Notes under the pieces: model-generated | Databases searched by the model: none | Seen by the model: only the letters and a program-made list of their open reading frames with translations | Told to the model about the DNA's origin: nothing | NCBI GenBank assembly: GCA_964483375.1 | Contig: CAZABJ010000020.1 | Location: 1-43,026, forward strand | Reading direction: 5' to 3' | Origin: JAUIEH01 sp964483375 | GTDB lineage: Bacteria > Pseudomonadota > Alphaproteobacteria > Caulobacterales > Maricaulaceae | DNA length: 43,026 bases | Shown here: positions 16,114-24,390 of the stretch, one piece after another | Layout: each line of letters opens with the position of its first letter | Position numbering within the stretch: the first letter of the stretch is position 1 | Position numbers and translations under genes: made by a program

Positions 16114-17223
16114 ATGGGACTGCGCGCTTGGATATTGGGAACGTGTTTGACGCTTGCTGGCGCGGCGCCGGCGGCGGCGCAGCTGCGTGACGTGCGCGTC
16201 GCCAGCGAAGGGGAACGCGCGGTCGTGACCCTCACCTTAGCCGCACCGCCGACCCACGCGGCTGCGATGCCCATTCTTGACGGCTTCATGGTGCAGGTCG
16301 CCGGGGTTTCCGGGGCGGATATCGCTTTCGAAAGCGCACAGACCGATCTTGTGCGTCGGATTGAGATGCGCGCCCAGCCCAACGGAGCGGCGCTGGCCCT
16401 ATTCACGCGCACCGAAATTCTTGCCGCGCGCGCGCAACTTGATGGCGGCTCGGTGCGGGTTGAGCTCGATCTGGCGGAGACCGTTCAAACAAGCCCTTCA
16501 GCGTCGGCCGCAGCCGTGACGCCGCCGGCGCCCGTCGCCCCGTCCCAGCCCCCCCCGCGCGAAGACCCTGCGGCCGTCCTGGCGGGGGGGCCGCAGGACG
16601 AGCCTGAACCGCGCGCGGATCAAGCGAGCGCCGCAGCTGAAGTGTCCGCCGCGATCGCAGAAGCATACGCCCAGGCGGCGGAAGGGTCCGAGGTTCCGGC
16701 GGAGGAGGGCGGCGTTGCGGGTGACGTCACGCCGCTGGCTGAAGACCGCTCAGGCCACGCCGCCGACCCTGCGACCGAGGACACAGCGGAAAGCGCGCCC
16801 GACCCCGTTTCGCCCGGCTCTGACGGAGCGCCGGCGCGCCTGACCGGCGAGCCTCCGGTTGCGCCTGTGAGCGTCGGCGACGCCGCAGCGCTTTACGCCG
16901 CTCATCTGGACGCCGAAGCCTGCGAGGGGGCGGAAATGGGCGTGCGAACAGACCCCTGGGACCTCGATTCCTTGAGCGATTTCGGCGCCTGTCTCTTGCG
17001 GGAGGGGGATATCGGCCAAGCGACGCTGGTGTTTGAGCGGCTGTTGTCCATCGAGCCGGAGGATGTCGAAGCGCATCTCGGCCTCGGCGTCGCCAGCCAA
17101 GAGGCGGGCGAGGCTGAAGCCGCCCGCGTTCACTATGACGACGCCCTCGCATACGCCAGCACCGACGCCGCTGCGGCTCGGGTCCGCGCCTTAATCTCCA
17201 CGCTCAACGCCCGCCCGCATTGA
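16114..17223 (+). CDS. Exported protein with AMIN-like N-terminus and TPR C-terminus
   Basis: A 369-residue periplasmic protein. Signal peptide MGLRAWILGTCLTLAG... cleaved near AAA-Q. Residues about 23-125 form a beta-rich region with LRDVRVASEGERAVVTLTLA that resembles AMIN-like envelope domains. A long Ala/Pro/Glu linker (about 130-250) follows. The C-terminal 100 residues contain TPR-like helices (ATLVFERLLSIEPEDVEAHL, VHYDDALAYAS). Such a layout suggests an envelope scaffold, perhaps peptidoglycan-linked, but no specific system is indicated. The ATG lacks a strong ribosome-binding site. The name is descriptive; the AMIN suggestion is an inference from pattern only. Confidence 0.7.
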   Translation: MGLRAWILGTCLTLAGAAPAAAQLRDVRVASEGERAVVTLTLAAPPTHAAAMPILDGFMVQVAGVSGADIAFESAQTDLVRRIEMRAQPNGAALALFTRTEILAARAQLDGGSVRVELDLAETVQTSPSASAAAVTPPAPVAPSQPPPREDPAAVLAGGPQDEPEPRADQASAAAEVSAAIAEAYAQAAEGSEVPAEEGGVAGDVTPLAEDRSGHAADPATEDTAESAPDPVSPGSDGAPARLTGEPPVAPVSVGDAAALYAAHLDAEACEGAEMGVRTDPWDLDSLSDFGACLLREGDIGQATLVFERLLSIEPEDVEAHLGLGVASQEAGEAEAARVHYDDALAYASTDAAAARVRALISTLNARPH

Positions 17224-17241
17224 GGCGAGCCGGCCGGCGTC

Positions 17242-17649
17242 TCAGCCCGCAAGCTCACGCAGCCAGGGCACGTTCTCCATCACCTGTTCGACGATTTCCG
17301 GGCCAGCCTGTTCCCGGGCGAAGTTCGTGACCAACGGGATAAGGTCACGCGCCTGATCGAGAGAAAGTCCCGTGGACTGGAACGCGCCCATCACGTCGGT
17401 GACGGCGTCCGCCTGACCGCCGAGCATATCGCCGATGGCCCCCATCAGACCGCCTCCGCCGCCTTGCGCGGTTTCGCGCTGGGCGCCGGCGAGGTCCGCC
17501 GCGCCGGGCAGCCGATCAAACAGATTGCGGACGATGTCGCTGTCGCCGAACCGCTCCAACAGCGCGAACAACACGCCCGTTCCTTGTTCGGCTTGGTCGC
17601 GACCGAGGCCGAGACGGCTGACGATCTGTTCGATGAGGTCGTTGATCAT
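17242..17649 (-). CDS. DUF2780-like (VcgC/VcgE-type) protein
   Basis: Small protein of 135 residues, probably all-helical, with a Gly-rich turn (QGGGGGLMGAIGDMLGG) in the middle. The pattern LIEQIVSRLGL...QAEQGTGVLFALL at the start and LVTNFAREQAGPEIVEQVMENVPWL at the end matches the DUF2780 family, whose function is not known. I prefer ATG 17649 because family members begin with this helix and a G-rich sequence lies upstream; ATG 17688 would add 13 residues and has no ribosome-binding site. It converges with the TPR gene at a distance of 18 bases. Confidence 0.75.
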   Translation of the reverse strand: MINDLIEQIVSRLGLGRDQAEQGTGVLFALLERFGDSDIVRNLFDRLPGAADLAGAQRETAQGGGGGLMGAIGDMLGGQADAVTDVMGAFQSTGLSLDQARDLIPLVTNFAREQAGPEIVEQVMENVPWLRELAG

Positions 17650-17724
17650 GTGGCTCGCGCCCCCGCGGTGGTTGGTTTTCGTTTCCATACCGCAGGGACG
17701 CGAGATCAGCCAAGCGAACGGCGC

Positions 17725-18192
17725 CTATGCGAGGTCGCCGCCGCCCCATAAGACCGAAAAAGCCTCGCAGTGGATCAGCACGCTGGCGAAATCCTCCAAC
17801 GATACGTCGGCGGGGATTTCGTACTCCTGCGCGCCGTTATTGTCGGTCAGCACGCCGAGAAGGATCGCGCCGTCGGTGGCGGTTCCGCCGGTCGCGGCGT
17901 CCACGGTTTGGGGGGAAAGGAAGACTTTCAGGTCCGGACCGTTGCGGGTGGCGAAAGCGTCGTCGAAGCGTAGGACGCGCACCCCGTCCGCACGGGTCAC
18001 AATGTCCCAACCGCCGTCGATGCGGGCGCGTTCGCGTTGGAACGCGCCGGCGAACAAAGCGGTTTCAGCGGCGGTGTCGGTCGTGGCTGAGGCCGGAGCG
18101 GAAACGGTCGCGCCCGCGCTGAGGGCGAGCGCCGCCACGGCGATGGCGCTCAAAATAAGCGCGCGCGGCGCGGTGAAGCTGCGAATGGTCAT
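17725..18192 (-). CDS. Exported DM13 domain protein
   Basis: A 155-residue exported protein: signal peptide through about residue 35, then a single DM13 domain (about 47-152) with the conserved stretches GPDLKVFLSP, YEIPADVSLEDF and SVLIHCEAFSVLWG. The single conserved Cys (in IHCEAF) is the residue proposed in this family to take part in redox chemistry; the biochemical role is not established. GGAGA lies six bases before the ATG. A very short membrane peptide gene lies 45 bases upstream on the same strand and may be co-transcribed. Confidence 0.88.
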   Translation of the reverse strand: MTIRSFTAPRALILSAIAVAALALSAGATVSAPASATTDTAAETALFAGAFQRERARIDGGWDIVTRADGVRVLRFDDAFATRNGPDLKVFLSPQTVDAATGGTATDGAILLGVLTDNNGAQEYEIPADVSLEDFASVLIHCEAFSVLWGGGDLA

Positions 18193-18237
18193 GAGAACTC
18201 TCCAAGAGCGTCGTTTGGAACGGCTGCGTGCGCCCGG

Positions 18238-18345
18238 TCACATCACCGCGTTGGCGGCGGCCGCCACACAGGCGGCGAACGCCATGGCGGCGGCGTAAAG
18301 GGCGATCAAAGCGCCGTGGGCGGAGAGGGAAGTCTTGGCGTTCAT
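18238..18345 (-). CDS. 35-residue single-pass membrane peptide
   Basis: Short open frame with an excellent ribosome-binding site (GGAGG, seven bases before ATG 18345). The product is a short polar start (MNAKTSLSAH) followed by about 24 Ala-rich hydrophobic residues, enough for one membrane helix. It lies directly upstream of the DM13 gene on the same strand, so a leader or small membrane subunit is conceivable. No known family recognised. Support rests on the ribosome-binding site and hydrophobic pattern only. Confidence 0.5.
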   Translation of the reverse strand: MNAKTSLSAHGALIALYAAAMAFAACVAAAANAVM

Positions 18346-18505
18346 CGGTTCGCCTCCATTTTGGCGCGCCTCGGTCCGGCGCGTTTCGTTGGGGCGAGTT
18401 TCCGGCTTCATGAGGGGCTTGGTCCAATCAAGGCGCGTCACGCTTCCCGGCGCGGCGCGCGCGTTAGTCTCACGGTTCGGGGAGGCGGGGCGTGATCGCT
18501 GGGGG

Positions 18506-18922
18506 CTAGAGCCCCGCCACATGGGCGGCGATGCGGCGGCGATGGCCGGTTGCGCGATGCTCGCAGACAAATATCGCTTGCCAGGTTCCCAGAGCCGGCG
18601 CGCCGCTGAGCACTGGGATCGCGCAGGACACGCCGGTCAACGCGCTCTTCACATGGGCCGGCATGTCGTCGGGGCCTTCAGCGTCATGCCGCCAGGGGGC
18701 GGTTTCAGGCGCCAACCGGTCCAGCGCGTCGATGAGATCGGCGCGGACGTCGGGATCGGCGTTTTCTTGGATCACGAGCGAGGCGGAGGTGTGGCGCAGG
18801 AACAAGGTCAAGAGACCCTCGCGCACGCCGCTTTCACGGACGAAATCCCGGACGTGGCCGGTGACGTCAGCGAAACGGCGGGACTGCGTTTCGACGATGA
18901 TCTCGCCGACGTGCTGACGCAT
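18506..18922 (-). CDS. yjbQ: YjbQ/UPF0047 family protein
   Basis: A 138-residue cytoplasmic protein of the YjbQ family, for which a secondary thiamine-phosphate synthase activity has been described. Diagnostic segments are all present: LRHTSASLVIQENADPDVR (about 43-61), EGPDDMPAHVKSAL (about 82-95), and LGTWQAIFVCEHR followed by GHRRRI at the C-terminus; the histidines in these segments form the metal/active-site cluster of the family. GGGAG precedes the ATG. It is divergent from the next gene with only 12 bases between starts. Family assignment is secure, physiological role less so. Confidence 0.92.
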   Translation of the reverse strand: MRQHVGEIIVETQSRRFADVTGHVRDFVRESGVREGLLTLFLRHTSASLVIQENADPDVRADLIDALDRLAPETAPWRHDAEGPDDMPAHVKSALTGVSCAIPVLSGAPALGTWQAIFVCEHRATGHRRRIAAHVAGL

Positions 18923-18934
18923 GCTTGCTCTCCC

Positions 18935-19387
18935 ATGACGAATGCGAACTCTCCCAAGCCCGAGCGCAAGGCTCGGTCAACGCCGTTCTTCGCCTCGGTG
19001 AGCGCGCCGCGGCTCGATCCCGACGCTGAGGCAGACGCGCTCGGCTGGGCGGATGACGCCGCGGCGGGGTCCGCAGCACTGTCGCCCCAAGCCGGGGAGG
19101 CCGCGCTCGCCGCCTTTGAAGCCGCGCGTGATGGCCGCCCGGTGCATCTGAGCGACCCGCTCTTTGAGAGTTTGTGGCTTGAGGGACTGTACCTCAACGC
19201 CGGTCGAGAGGCGCCTGACATGCGCGATTGGATGTTGGCTCTGGCCCCGTTCGGCCAAGCCCGGGATCTCGCTGCGATCCTGCGCGCCGCCGCCCCGCGC
19301 GCGCCGTCTGAGGAGGGCCCGGACGCACGCGCCGCACGCATGCTAGAGGCTTATCGAGAAGCCAAGAAGCGGTCGGAAAAGCGATGA
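18935..19387 (+). CDS. Hypothetical cytoplasmic protein
   Basis: A 150-residue protein I do not recognise. No signal peptide or membrane segment. The N-terminal third is Asp/Ala-rich and probably flexible; the C-terminal part has a helical, conserved-looking stretch (PLFESLWLEGLYLNAGREAP, MLEAYREAKKRSEKR). No ribosome-binding site is visible before ATG 18935, and the start lies only 12 bases from the divergent yjbQ start, so it may be leaderless. The stop overlaps an ATG (19384) of a 19-codon frame that runs to just before the hydrolase gene, suggesting read-on coupling to the next gene. Confidence 0.6.
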   Translation: MTNANSPKPERKARSTPFFASVSAPRLDPDAEADALGWADDAAAGSAALSPQAGEAALAAFEAARDGRPVHLSDPLFESLWLEGLYLNAGREAPDMRDWMLALAPFGQARDLAAILRAAAPRAPSEEGPDARAARMLEAYREAKKRSEKR

Positions 19388-19449
19388 ACGCGGAGCGCCA
19401 CGCGCACGCAGAGACCGAACGCTGCAAGCCTCATTGGGATTGAGCGACT

Positions 19450-20337
19450 ATGGCCACGACGCGCGAGCTGGATATCGATCTGCCCGGTAAGGGCGGGCGC
19501 GTCGGCGGATTGGATATCGGTCCTGATCCCAACGCCCCGCCACGGCTGATATTTCTGCACGCCAATGGTCTGCATGCCGGGGTGTATCGCCGGCTGCTCG
19601 AGCCCGTAGCGGGGGAAGCGCGCGTGCTTGCGCCGAACCTGCGCGGCCACGGGGCGCGTTCACTGCCCCCGCTCAGCCCGCCGCCTCGGGATTGGCTCAC
19701 GAATCGAAACGACGTCCTTGCTCTCATGGACGCAGCGGCGACGGAGCCCGTGGTCTTGGCGGGCCATTCGATGGGAGCCGTGACGGCGCTTTTGGCCGCG
19801 GCGGCCCGCCCGCACATGGTGCGCGCGTTGGTTATGATCGAGCCTGTGATCACTGGGCGGCGGCTGCGTTGGGCGGTCCGTTTCCCCCCCGCCTACGCCT
19901 ATCTCAAAGCCTCGGTTCCGATTGCGATCGGCGCGCGGAAGAGGCGGGAGCGTTTCGCCGATGTCAGCGAGGCGTTCCAATCCTATCGCAAGCGCGGCGC
20001 GTTCAAGACCTGGCCCGACGAGCTTTTGGCGGATTATGTCCGCGACGGATTTGTTGAGGACGGCGCGGGCGTGCGGCTTGCTTGCCCGCCGGCTTGGGAG
20101 GCGGCGAACTTCTTGGCGCAAGGCCACAATCCTTGGGCGGCGTTCCGCGCGATCGCCGCGCCTCTCAGCGTGATTGCGGGAGAAACGGGCTCCACGCTGC
20201 CCGATTGGGCGGCCGATCGGCTGACCGGAATGCTGCCCCAGGCGCGTTTCCGCCGGTATTCCGAGACAACGCATTTTCTGCCAATGGAACGCCCGGAAAT
20301 CGTGCGCGCTTCGTTACGCGTCGCGCTGAAATCCTGA
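19450..20337 (+). CDS. Alpha/beta hydrolase
   Basis: A 295-residue cytoplasmic alpha/beta hydrolase. Seen: oxyanion-hole region IFLHANGLHAG (about 34-44), LRGHGAR, the nucleophile elbow GHSMG with Ser107, and a C-terminal His in ETTHFLPMERP, near residue 276, that would complete the triad; the Asp/Glu is probably in the SVIAGETG region. The fold is clear but the substrate is not. It converges with the thioesterase gene after six bases. A 19-codon frame ending six bases before its ATG may couple it to the preceding hypothetical gene. Confidence 0.87.
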   Translation: MATTRELDIDLPGKGGRVGGLDIGPDPNAPPRLIFLHANGLHAGVYRRLLEPVAGEARVLAPNLRGHGARSLPPLSPPPRDWLTNRNDVLALMDAAATEPVVLAGHSMGAVTALLAAAARPHMVRALVMIEPVITGRRLRWAVRFPPAYAYLKASVPIAIGARKRRERFADVSEAFQSYRKRGAFKTWPDELLADYVRDGFVEDGAGVRLACPPAWEAANFLAQGHNPWAAFRAIAAPLSVIAGETGSTLPDWAADRLTGMLPQARFRRYSETTHFLPMERPEIVRASLRVALKS

Positions 20338-20343
20338 GTGTTT

Positions 20344-21249
20344 TTAGGCTTCAAGCCCAGCATGCAGCCGGTCTTGCAGGGAGGCGGAAACGGGTTTCGG
20401 CGGCGCCGCGGATTTCCGCGCCTTCAAATCGAAGAATGTCGCAGCCCCCTGCAGCGTACACCAGGGCTCGCCCGTTTCCGGATCTAGAATCCAATGCACC
20501 GCCTTGGCGATTTTCCCCGACAGCTCAGCGAAGCCGGACCGGATGACGAAGCGGTCCCCTGGGGCCGCCTGCTTGCGGAAGATAAATCGCGCCTCCAGGA
20601 GCGCGACGCTCATATGGACGTTTTCTAACAGCGCGATATCGGGCGTGAACAGGCGGATCGCGCCGTCCGATACGCGACCTTGGAACACCTCAAGGCGGAT
20701 CAGCCCGTAAGCGTTGGCTTCGTCCTGCCGAAACATGCCGCGCCCGATTTCGATCAGTCCCAGCGCATCGGCCCGGTCAACCGAAACGTCGGCGGCCGGC
20801 GGGCCGGTCTCCACGCCGCGCGGCAGTGACTCAGTCGGCGGTTCGACCATGAACCCGGCCGCGCGGTCATGAATGCGCCGAGGGAAAGGAAAGGCGCGGC
20901 CGGTGCCGGGGTGGGCGTGATCGGCGTCGACACGGACAGTCGCCGCAATCGTTCCGCTCGGCCAATGCCGAATCACCAGCACGGCGCTCAGGGTCGCCGC
21001 GTCGAGCGCGACAATCCCGCCCTCAATGTTGAGCGCAGCGCCTGGCCGGGCCTCAGCGTGGTAGCGCACATGGAGTTCGCGGGTCCGAACGATGCTCGTC
21101 GTCGAGCCGGTTTCAGGCGTGTCTAAGCCAAGCTCGTCCAAGAGCGCAGAAAAGGCTTCCATCGCCTTCTGCAAATAGAAGCGGACGTTGAGATGCCCGA
21201 GTTCGTCGCACTCCCAAGCGTTGGCGTTGCCGCGCCACAAGTCGCGCAT
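20344..21249 (-). CDS. Double hot-dog acyl-CoA thioesterase
   Basis: A 301-residue protein with two hot-dog-like halves. The first half opens with AWECDELGHLNVRFYL, the 4HBT-type active-site pattern (Asp, Gly-His-x-Asn). The second half (about 170-285) repeats the fold with FRQDEANAYGLIRLEVFQGR and LEARFIFRKQAAPGD. Such proteins hydrolyse acyl-CoAs or handle fatty-acid-like thioesters; substrate cannot be assigned. AAGGAG lies eight bases before the ATG. It converges with the alpha/beta hydrolase and is followed upstream by the Zur-like gene on the same strand, 76 bases away. Confidence 0.8.
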   Translation of the reverse strand: MRDLWRGNANAWECDELGHLNVRFYLQKAMEAFSALLDELGLDTPETGSTTSIVRTRELHVRYHAEARPGAALNIEGGIVALDAATLSAVLVIRHWPSGTIAATVRVDADHAHPGTGRAFPFPRRIHDRAAGFMVEPPTESLPRGVETGPPAADVSVDRADALGLIEIGRGMFRQDEANAYGLIRLEVFQGRVSDGAIRLFTPDIALLENVHMSVALLEARFIFRKQAAPGDRFVIRSGFAELSGKIAKAVHWILDPETGEPWCTLQGAATFFDLKARKSAAPPKPVSASLQDRLHAGLEA

Positions 21250-21325
21250 AGGTCCGGCTCCTTCGAATCGATAGGATTAAGGCTTATCGCTTCAGCGCTT
21301 CGAACAGAACCGCCGCGAGGGCGCG

Positions 21326-21784
21326 TTACTCTTGGGCGGCGTCCGCGCAGGCCGCACACACCCCGTAATGCTCCATCACCGACCAGCGCACCTGAAATCC
21401 CGACGGCGCCGAGGCGACGGCCTGGGAGCCGTCGGCGAACTCCTCCGCGCCGCCGCACTGTTCGCACAAGAACAGGTGGGTTTTATGCGCGCCGCCGCCG
21501 TGCGTGCACAACACGAATGCATTGAGGCCCGACACGCGATGCACCAGTCCGAGGGTCTGGAGGAACTCTAGCGCGCGATACGCGGAGGCCGGTTTCGCCG
21601 GCGCGTCGTCCTCGCTGAGGTCGGCTAACAAATCGTAGGCCTTGACGGGACGACCGGCCCGAGCCAGCGCGGCGATCGCGCGCCGCCGCAGCCCTGTCAG
21701 GCGCATGCCCTTGGCCTCGCAGAGCCGTTGGGCGCGCGCCATCACAGCATCGACGGAGTGCGGTAGATTCGTCACAGCCCCCAT
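21326..21784 (-). CDS. zur: Fur-family zinc uptake regulator (Zur-like)
   Basis: Cytoplasmic metal-sensing repressor, 152 residues from ATG 21784. The N-terminal winged helix reads GMRLTGLRRRAIAALARAG then ASAYRALEFLQTLGLVHRV, the Fur DNA-binding pattern. The C-terminal half has two CxxC pairs (FLCEQCGG and VCAACAD), the structural zinc site. The divergent neighbour is a zinc-type TonB receptor, which favours Zur over Fur. Start choice: ATG 21784 has GAGG at eight bases; the alternative GTG 21844 lies inside the operator-like palindrome, has no ribosome-binding site, and would add 20 residues with no family similarity. Confidence 0.85.
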   Translation of the reverse strand: MGAVTNLPHSVDAVMARAQRLCEAKGMRLTGLRRRAIAALARAGRPVKAYDLLADLSEDDAPAKPASAYRALEFLQTLGLVHRVSGLNAFVLCTHGGGAHKTHLFLCEQCGGAEEFADGSQAVASAPSGFQVRWSVMEHYGVCAACADAAQE

Positions 21785-21830
21785 ATACGCCGCCTCGCAT
21801 CGCGCCAAAAGCCCTTCCGCCCGCGGGTTT

Positions 21831-21865
21831 TGATACGTTATCACGGCGCAACCGCAACATTATCA
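21831..21865. promoter_or_regulatory. Operator-like sequence between zur and the TonB receptor
   Basis: TGATA-CGT-TATCA (21831-21843) has two perfect five-base arms, and the half-site TTATCA recurs at 21860-21865, 22 bases (about two helical turns) from the first TTATCA at 21838. The stretch is much richer in A/T than its surroundings and sits in the short divergent interval before the receptor start at 21883. It is a good candidate for Zur binding to control both genes; this is inferred, not shown. Confidence 0.5.
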
Positions 21866-21882
21866 CAAAAGCCGAGGGCATC

Positions 21883-24006
21883 ATGGTGGGTCGTTTCCTG
21901 AAATCAAGCGCGTCGGTTATCGCGCTGTGCGCCGCCGGCGCTACTGCGGCGTCCGCGCAAGACAGCGACGCCGATGGCAATGACGTCGAGCGCATCGTCG
22001 TGACCGGCACGGGCATTGAGACGATCAGGGACGAAGCGCTTCAGGCCGTCGACGTAATCACCGCAGACGAGCTTCTCGCGGTCGTCTCAGGCTCTCTGGG
22101 CGATGCGTTGGCGTCTGAGCCCGGCGTTTCGTCCACGTTCTTCGGCCCCGCAGCGGGTCGGCCCGTTATCCGCGGCCTGGGCGAGGACCGGATCCGCGTG
22201 CTCAACAACGGCATCAGCATGCTCGACGTGTCGAGCTCCAGCCCCGACCACGCGACCGTCGTCGAAGTTTTCGACGCCGACTCGATTGAAATCCTGCGTG
22301 GTCCGGCCGCAATCGCTTTTGGCGGCAACGCCGTAGGCGGCGTGGTCAATGTGAATGACGGCCGCATCCCGCTCGAGCCCATGGACGAGCTTTTCGCCGC
22401 CCAACTTCGCGCAGGCGCTTCGAGCGTCGATGACGGACGCTATATCGGAGGGCGCGGCCAGTTCTCGATCGGCGCCTTGACCCTCCAGCTTGAGGGTCTG
22501 CATCGCGAAGCGGCGGACTACGAAATCCCCGGCTTCGCCGAATCCGCGCTTCAGCGTGCGCTCGAAGAAGCCGAGGAAGAGGATCACGACGACGATCACG
22601 ACGAGGAAGAGGGCGAAGAGGCCTTCGGCTCGGTCGATAACTCCGACTTCGAATTCAACGTCATCGGCGGCGGCTTCGGCTTGACCGGCGATTGGGGCGC
22701 GTTCGGCGCGTCCATTCGTTCCCATGAGGGCGATTACGGCCTGCCGGGCGGTCACGGACACGAGCACGACGAGGAAGAAGAAGAAGAACACGAGGGCGAA
22801 GAGCACGAGGAAGAGGAAGAGGGCGATGTGCGCCTGAACATGGAGCAGACCCGGGTTGACGTTCGCGGCGCGTTCAATGTCGCGTTCGGTCCGTTCCATC
22901 GCTTCGACGTGTCGGCCGGTTTTGCGGACTATGAGCACCAAGAAATCGAGGGCTCGGGCGAGGTCGGAACGACTTTTGAAAACGACGGCTACGAGGCCCG
23001 TTTCACGCTGCGCAACGGCATGCCGGGCGATCAGCTGGCGGGATCGATCGGGGTCACGGTCCTGAACCGCGATTTCTCCGCTGTCGGCGAAGAAGCGTTC
23101 GTTCAGCCCGTCGAAACCAACGACATCGGCATCTTTGCTGCGCAACGCTACGACCTTGGCGATTGGGGCCTTGAGGGCGGCGCGCGCCTTGAGACGCGCA
23201 ACCTTGAGCCTTCGGTTGGCGATGAGCGCGACTTCACGATGTTCAGCGCGTCAGGCGGCGTGTTCTGGCGACCCGCGCCTACAACGTTCCTGTCGGCGTC
23301 ATTGTCGCGCACCGAACGCGCGCCGACCGACGTCGAGCTCTTTGCTGACGGTCCGCATTTGGCGACCAACCAGTTCGAAGTCGGCGACGCCAACCTCGAC
23401 ACCGAAACGGCGTGGTCGGCGGAAGGCGTCGCACGCTGGTTCAATGACCGCGCTCGGATTGAGTTCTCGATCTTCTACTCGGACTTCTCCGACTTCATCT
23501 TCTTGTCGCCGACCGGTCTGGAGGAGGACGAGCTGCCCGTCTTCGTGTTCGTGCAGGACGACGCGCGCTTGTGGGGCGGCGAGGTCCAGGCCGAAGCGAC
23601 CTTCGCGGACTTTTCCGCCGGCAGTCTCGGGGCTTGGTCGTTCTTCGGCGACGCTCAGCTCGACATCGTCCGCGGCGAGACCGACAATCTCGGCGACTTG
23701 CCGCGCATTCCGCCTTACTCGGCCACGCTTGGGTTGGGGCTCCGCTCGAGCTGGGCCACCCTGCGGGGCGAGGTGGAGCATGTCGGCGAGCAAGACAGTG
23801 TCGCTGAATTTGAGCTGCCCACGGAGAGCTACACCTTCGTGAACTTGTCCGCGGCGTTCCATCCGCAAGAGGACATCCCTGCGCGGATCGTGTTTGAGCT
23901 CAACAACGCCTTTGACGAAGAAGGCCGCGTGCACTCGTCCTTCCTGAAGGACCTTCTCCCGCTGCCGGGGCGAAACGCCCGGGTGGCCATCGCCTACGAC
24001 TTCTAA
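21883..24006 (+). CDS. znuD: ZnuD-like TonB-dependent zinc receptor
   Basis: Outer-membrane beta-barrel importer, 707 residues, energised by TonB. Signal peptide ends near ASAQ; VERIVVTG follows as a TonB-box-like element, then the plug domain (about 45-165; RPVIRGLGEDRIRVLNNG and EILRGPAAIAFGGNAVGG). Two extracellular-loop-like inserts at about 227-250 and 288-317 are packed with His, Asp and Glu (for example EEDHDDDHDEEE and GGHGHEHDEEEEEEH), typical of metal capture in ZnuD-type receptors. The C-terminus ends in a barrel strand with terminal Phe (AYDF). Divergent zur supports zinc control. AGGG precedes the ATG. Exact substrate is inferred. Confidence 0.88.
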   Translation: MVGRFLKSSASVIALCAAGATAASAQDSDADGNDVERIVVTGTGIETIRDEALQAVDVITADELLAVVSGSLGDALASEPGVSSTFFGPAAGRPVIRGLGEDRIRVLNNGISMLDVSSSSPDHATVVEVFDADSIEILRGPAAIAFGGNAVGGVVNVNDGRIPLEPMDELFAAQLRAGASSVDDGRYIGGRGQFSIGALTLQLEGLHREAADYEIPGFAESALQRALEEAEEEDHDDDHDEEEGEEAFGSVDNSDFEFNVIGGGFGLTGDWGAFGASIRSHEGDYGLPGGHGHEHDEEEEEEHEGEEHEEEEEGDVRLNMEQTRVDVRGAFNVAFGPFHRFDVSAGFADYEHQEIEGSGEVGTTFENDGYEARFTLRNGMPGDQLAGSIGVTVLNRDFSAVGEEAFVQPVETNDIGIFAAQRYDLGDWGLEGGARLETRNLEPSVGDERDFTMFSASGGVFWRPAPTTFLSASLSRTERAPTDVELFADGPHLATNQFEVGDANLDTETAWSAEGVARWFNDRARIEFSIFYSDFSDFIFLSPTGLEEDELPVFVFVQDDARLWGGEVQAEATFADFSAGSLGAWSFFGDAQLDIVRGETDNLGDLPRIPPYSATLGLGLRSSWATLRGEVEHVGEQDSVAEFELPTESYTFVNLSAAFHPQEDIPARIVFELNNAFDEEGRVHSSFLKDLLPLPGRNARVAIAYDF

Positions 24007-24023
24007 GGACAGGCCGGTGTCAT

Positions 24024-24060
24024 GCGCCGTTCCTGAGGGATATCCCTTCGGGAGCGGCGC
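24024..24060 (+). terminator. Hairpin downstream of the TonB receptor
   Basis: GCGCCGTTCC (from 24024) pairs with GGGAGCGGCGC (ending 24060) with one bulge, and the interior AGGGATATCCCT is itself palindromic. It begins 18 bases after the stop. No T run follows, so this may stabilise the 3' end rather than act alone as a terminator. Confidence 0.5.
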
Positions 24061-24390
24061 AGCCTCCTTAGATGACCGCAGTGCGGATGTGCGTCCTATT
24101 GGCGCTTCGCTTTGTTTTCCATTCTTCGGCGTTGTTCGCGGGCTTTTGCTCCGTTCCGGGGCGTCTCGCCCGCTTCTAAAACGTCATCGACTTTTCAAAC
24201 CATTATGAGACAGCGGCGGCGAGGCGACGCTGTCGAGGCGGCGCGCACGCTCCATCACCTCTTGATTTGTTGGGAGAACACACGCTCTTGCTGGCGCTAG
24301 CGCGCGTTTGGGTCGCATCCCGTTGGGAGCCGAATGGCGCGAAACCAGCAAGTACTTTCCCCCGCTCGGTCAAGAGGGAGTTTGTGGGAC
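24061..24390. other. Intergenic region upstream of ompW
   Basis: About 330 bases with no convincing gene, tRNA or known RNA. It is somewhat T-rich in the first half. It should contain the ompW promoter, but I could not pick a pair of -35/-10 boxes with confidence. A partial TTGAT-type half-site at about 24262 is not a complete FNR site. Confidence 0.5.

Noticed and set aside
19384..19443. 19-codon frame between the hypothetical gene and the hydrolase
   Set aside because: It overlaps the preceding stop as ATGA, which is interesting, but the ribosome-binding site is weak and the peptide has no recognisable feature, so I did not list it as a gene.
24240..24390. FNR-type site in front of ompW
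   Set aside because: Only one half (TTGAT) is present; the second half is missing.
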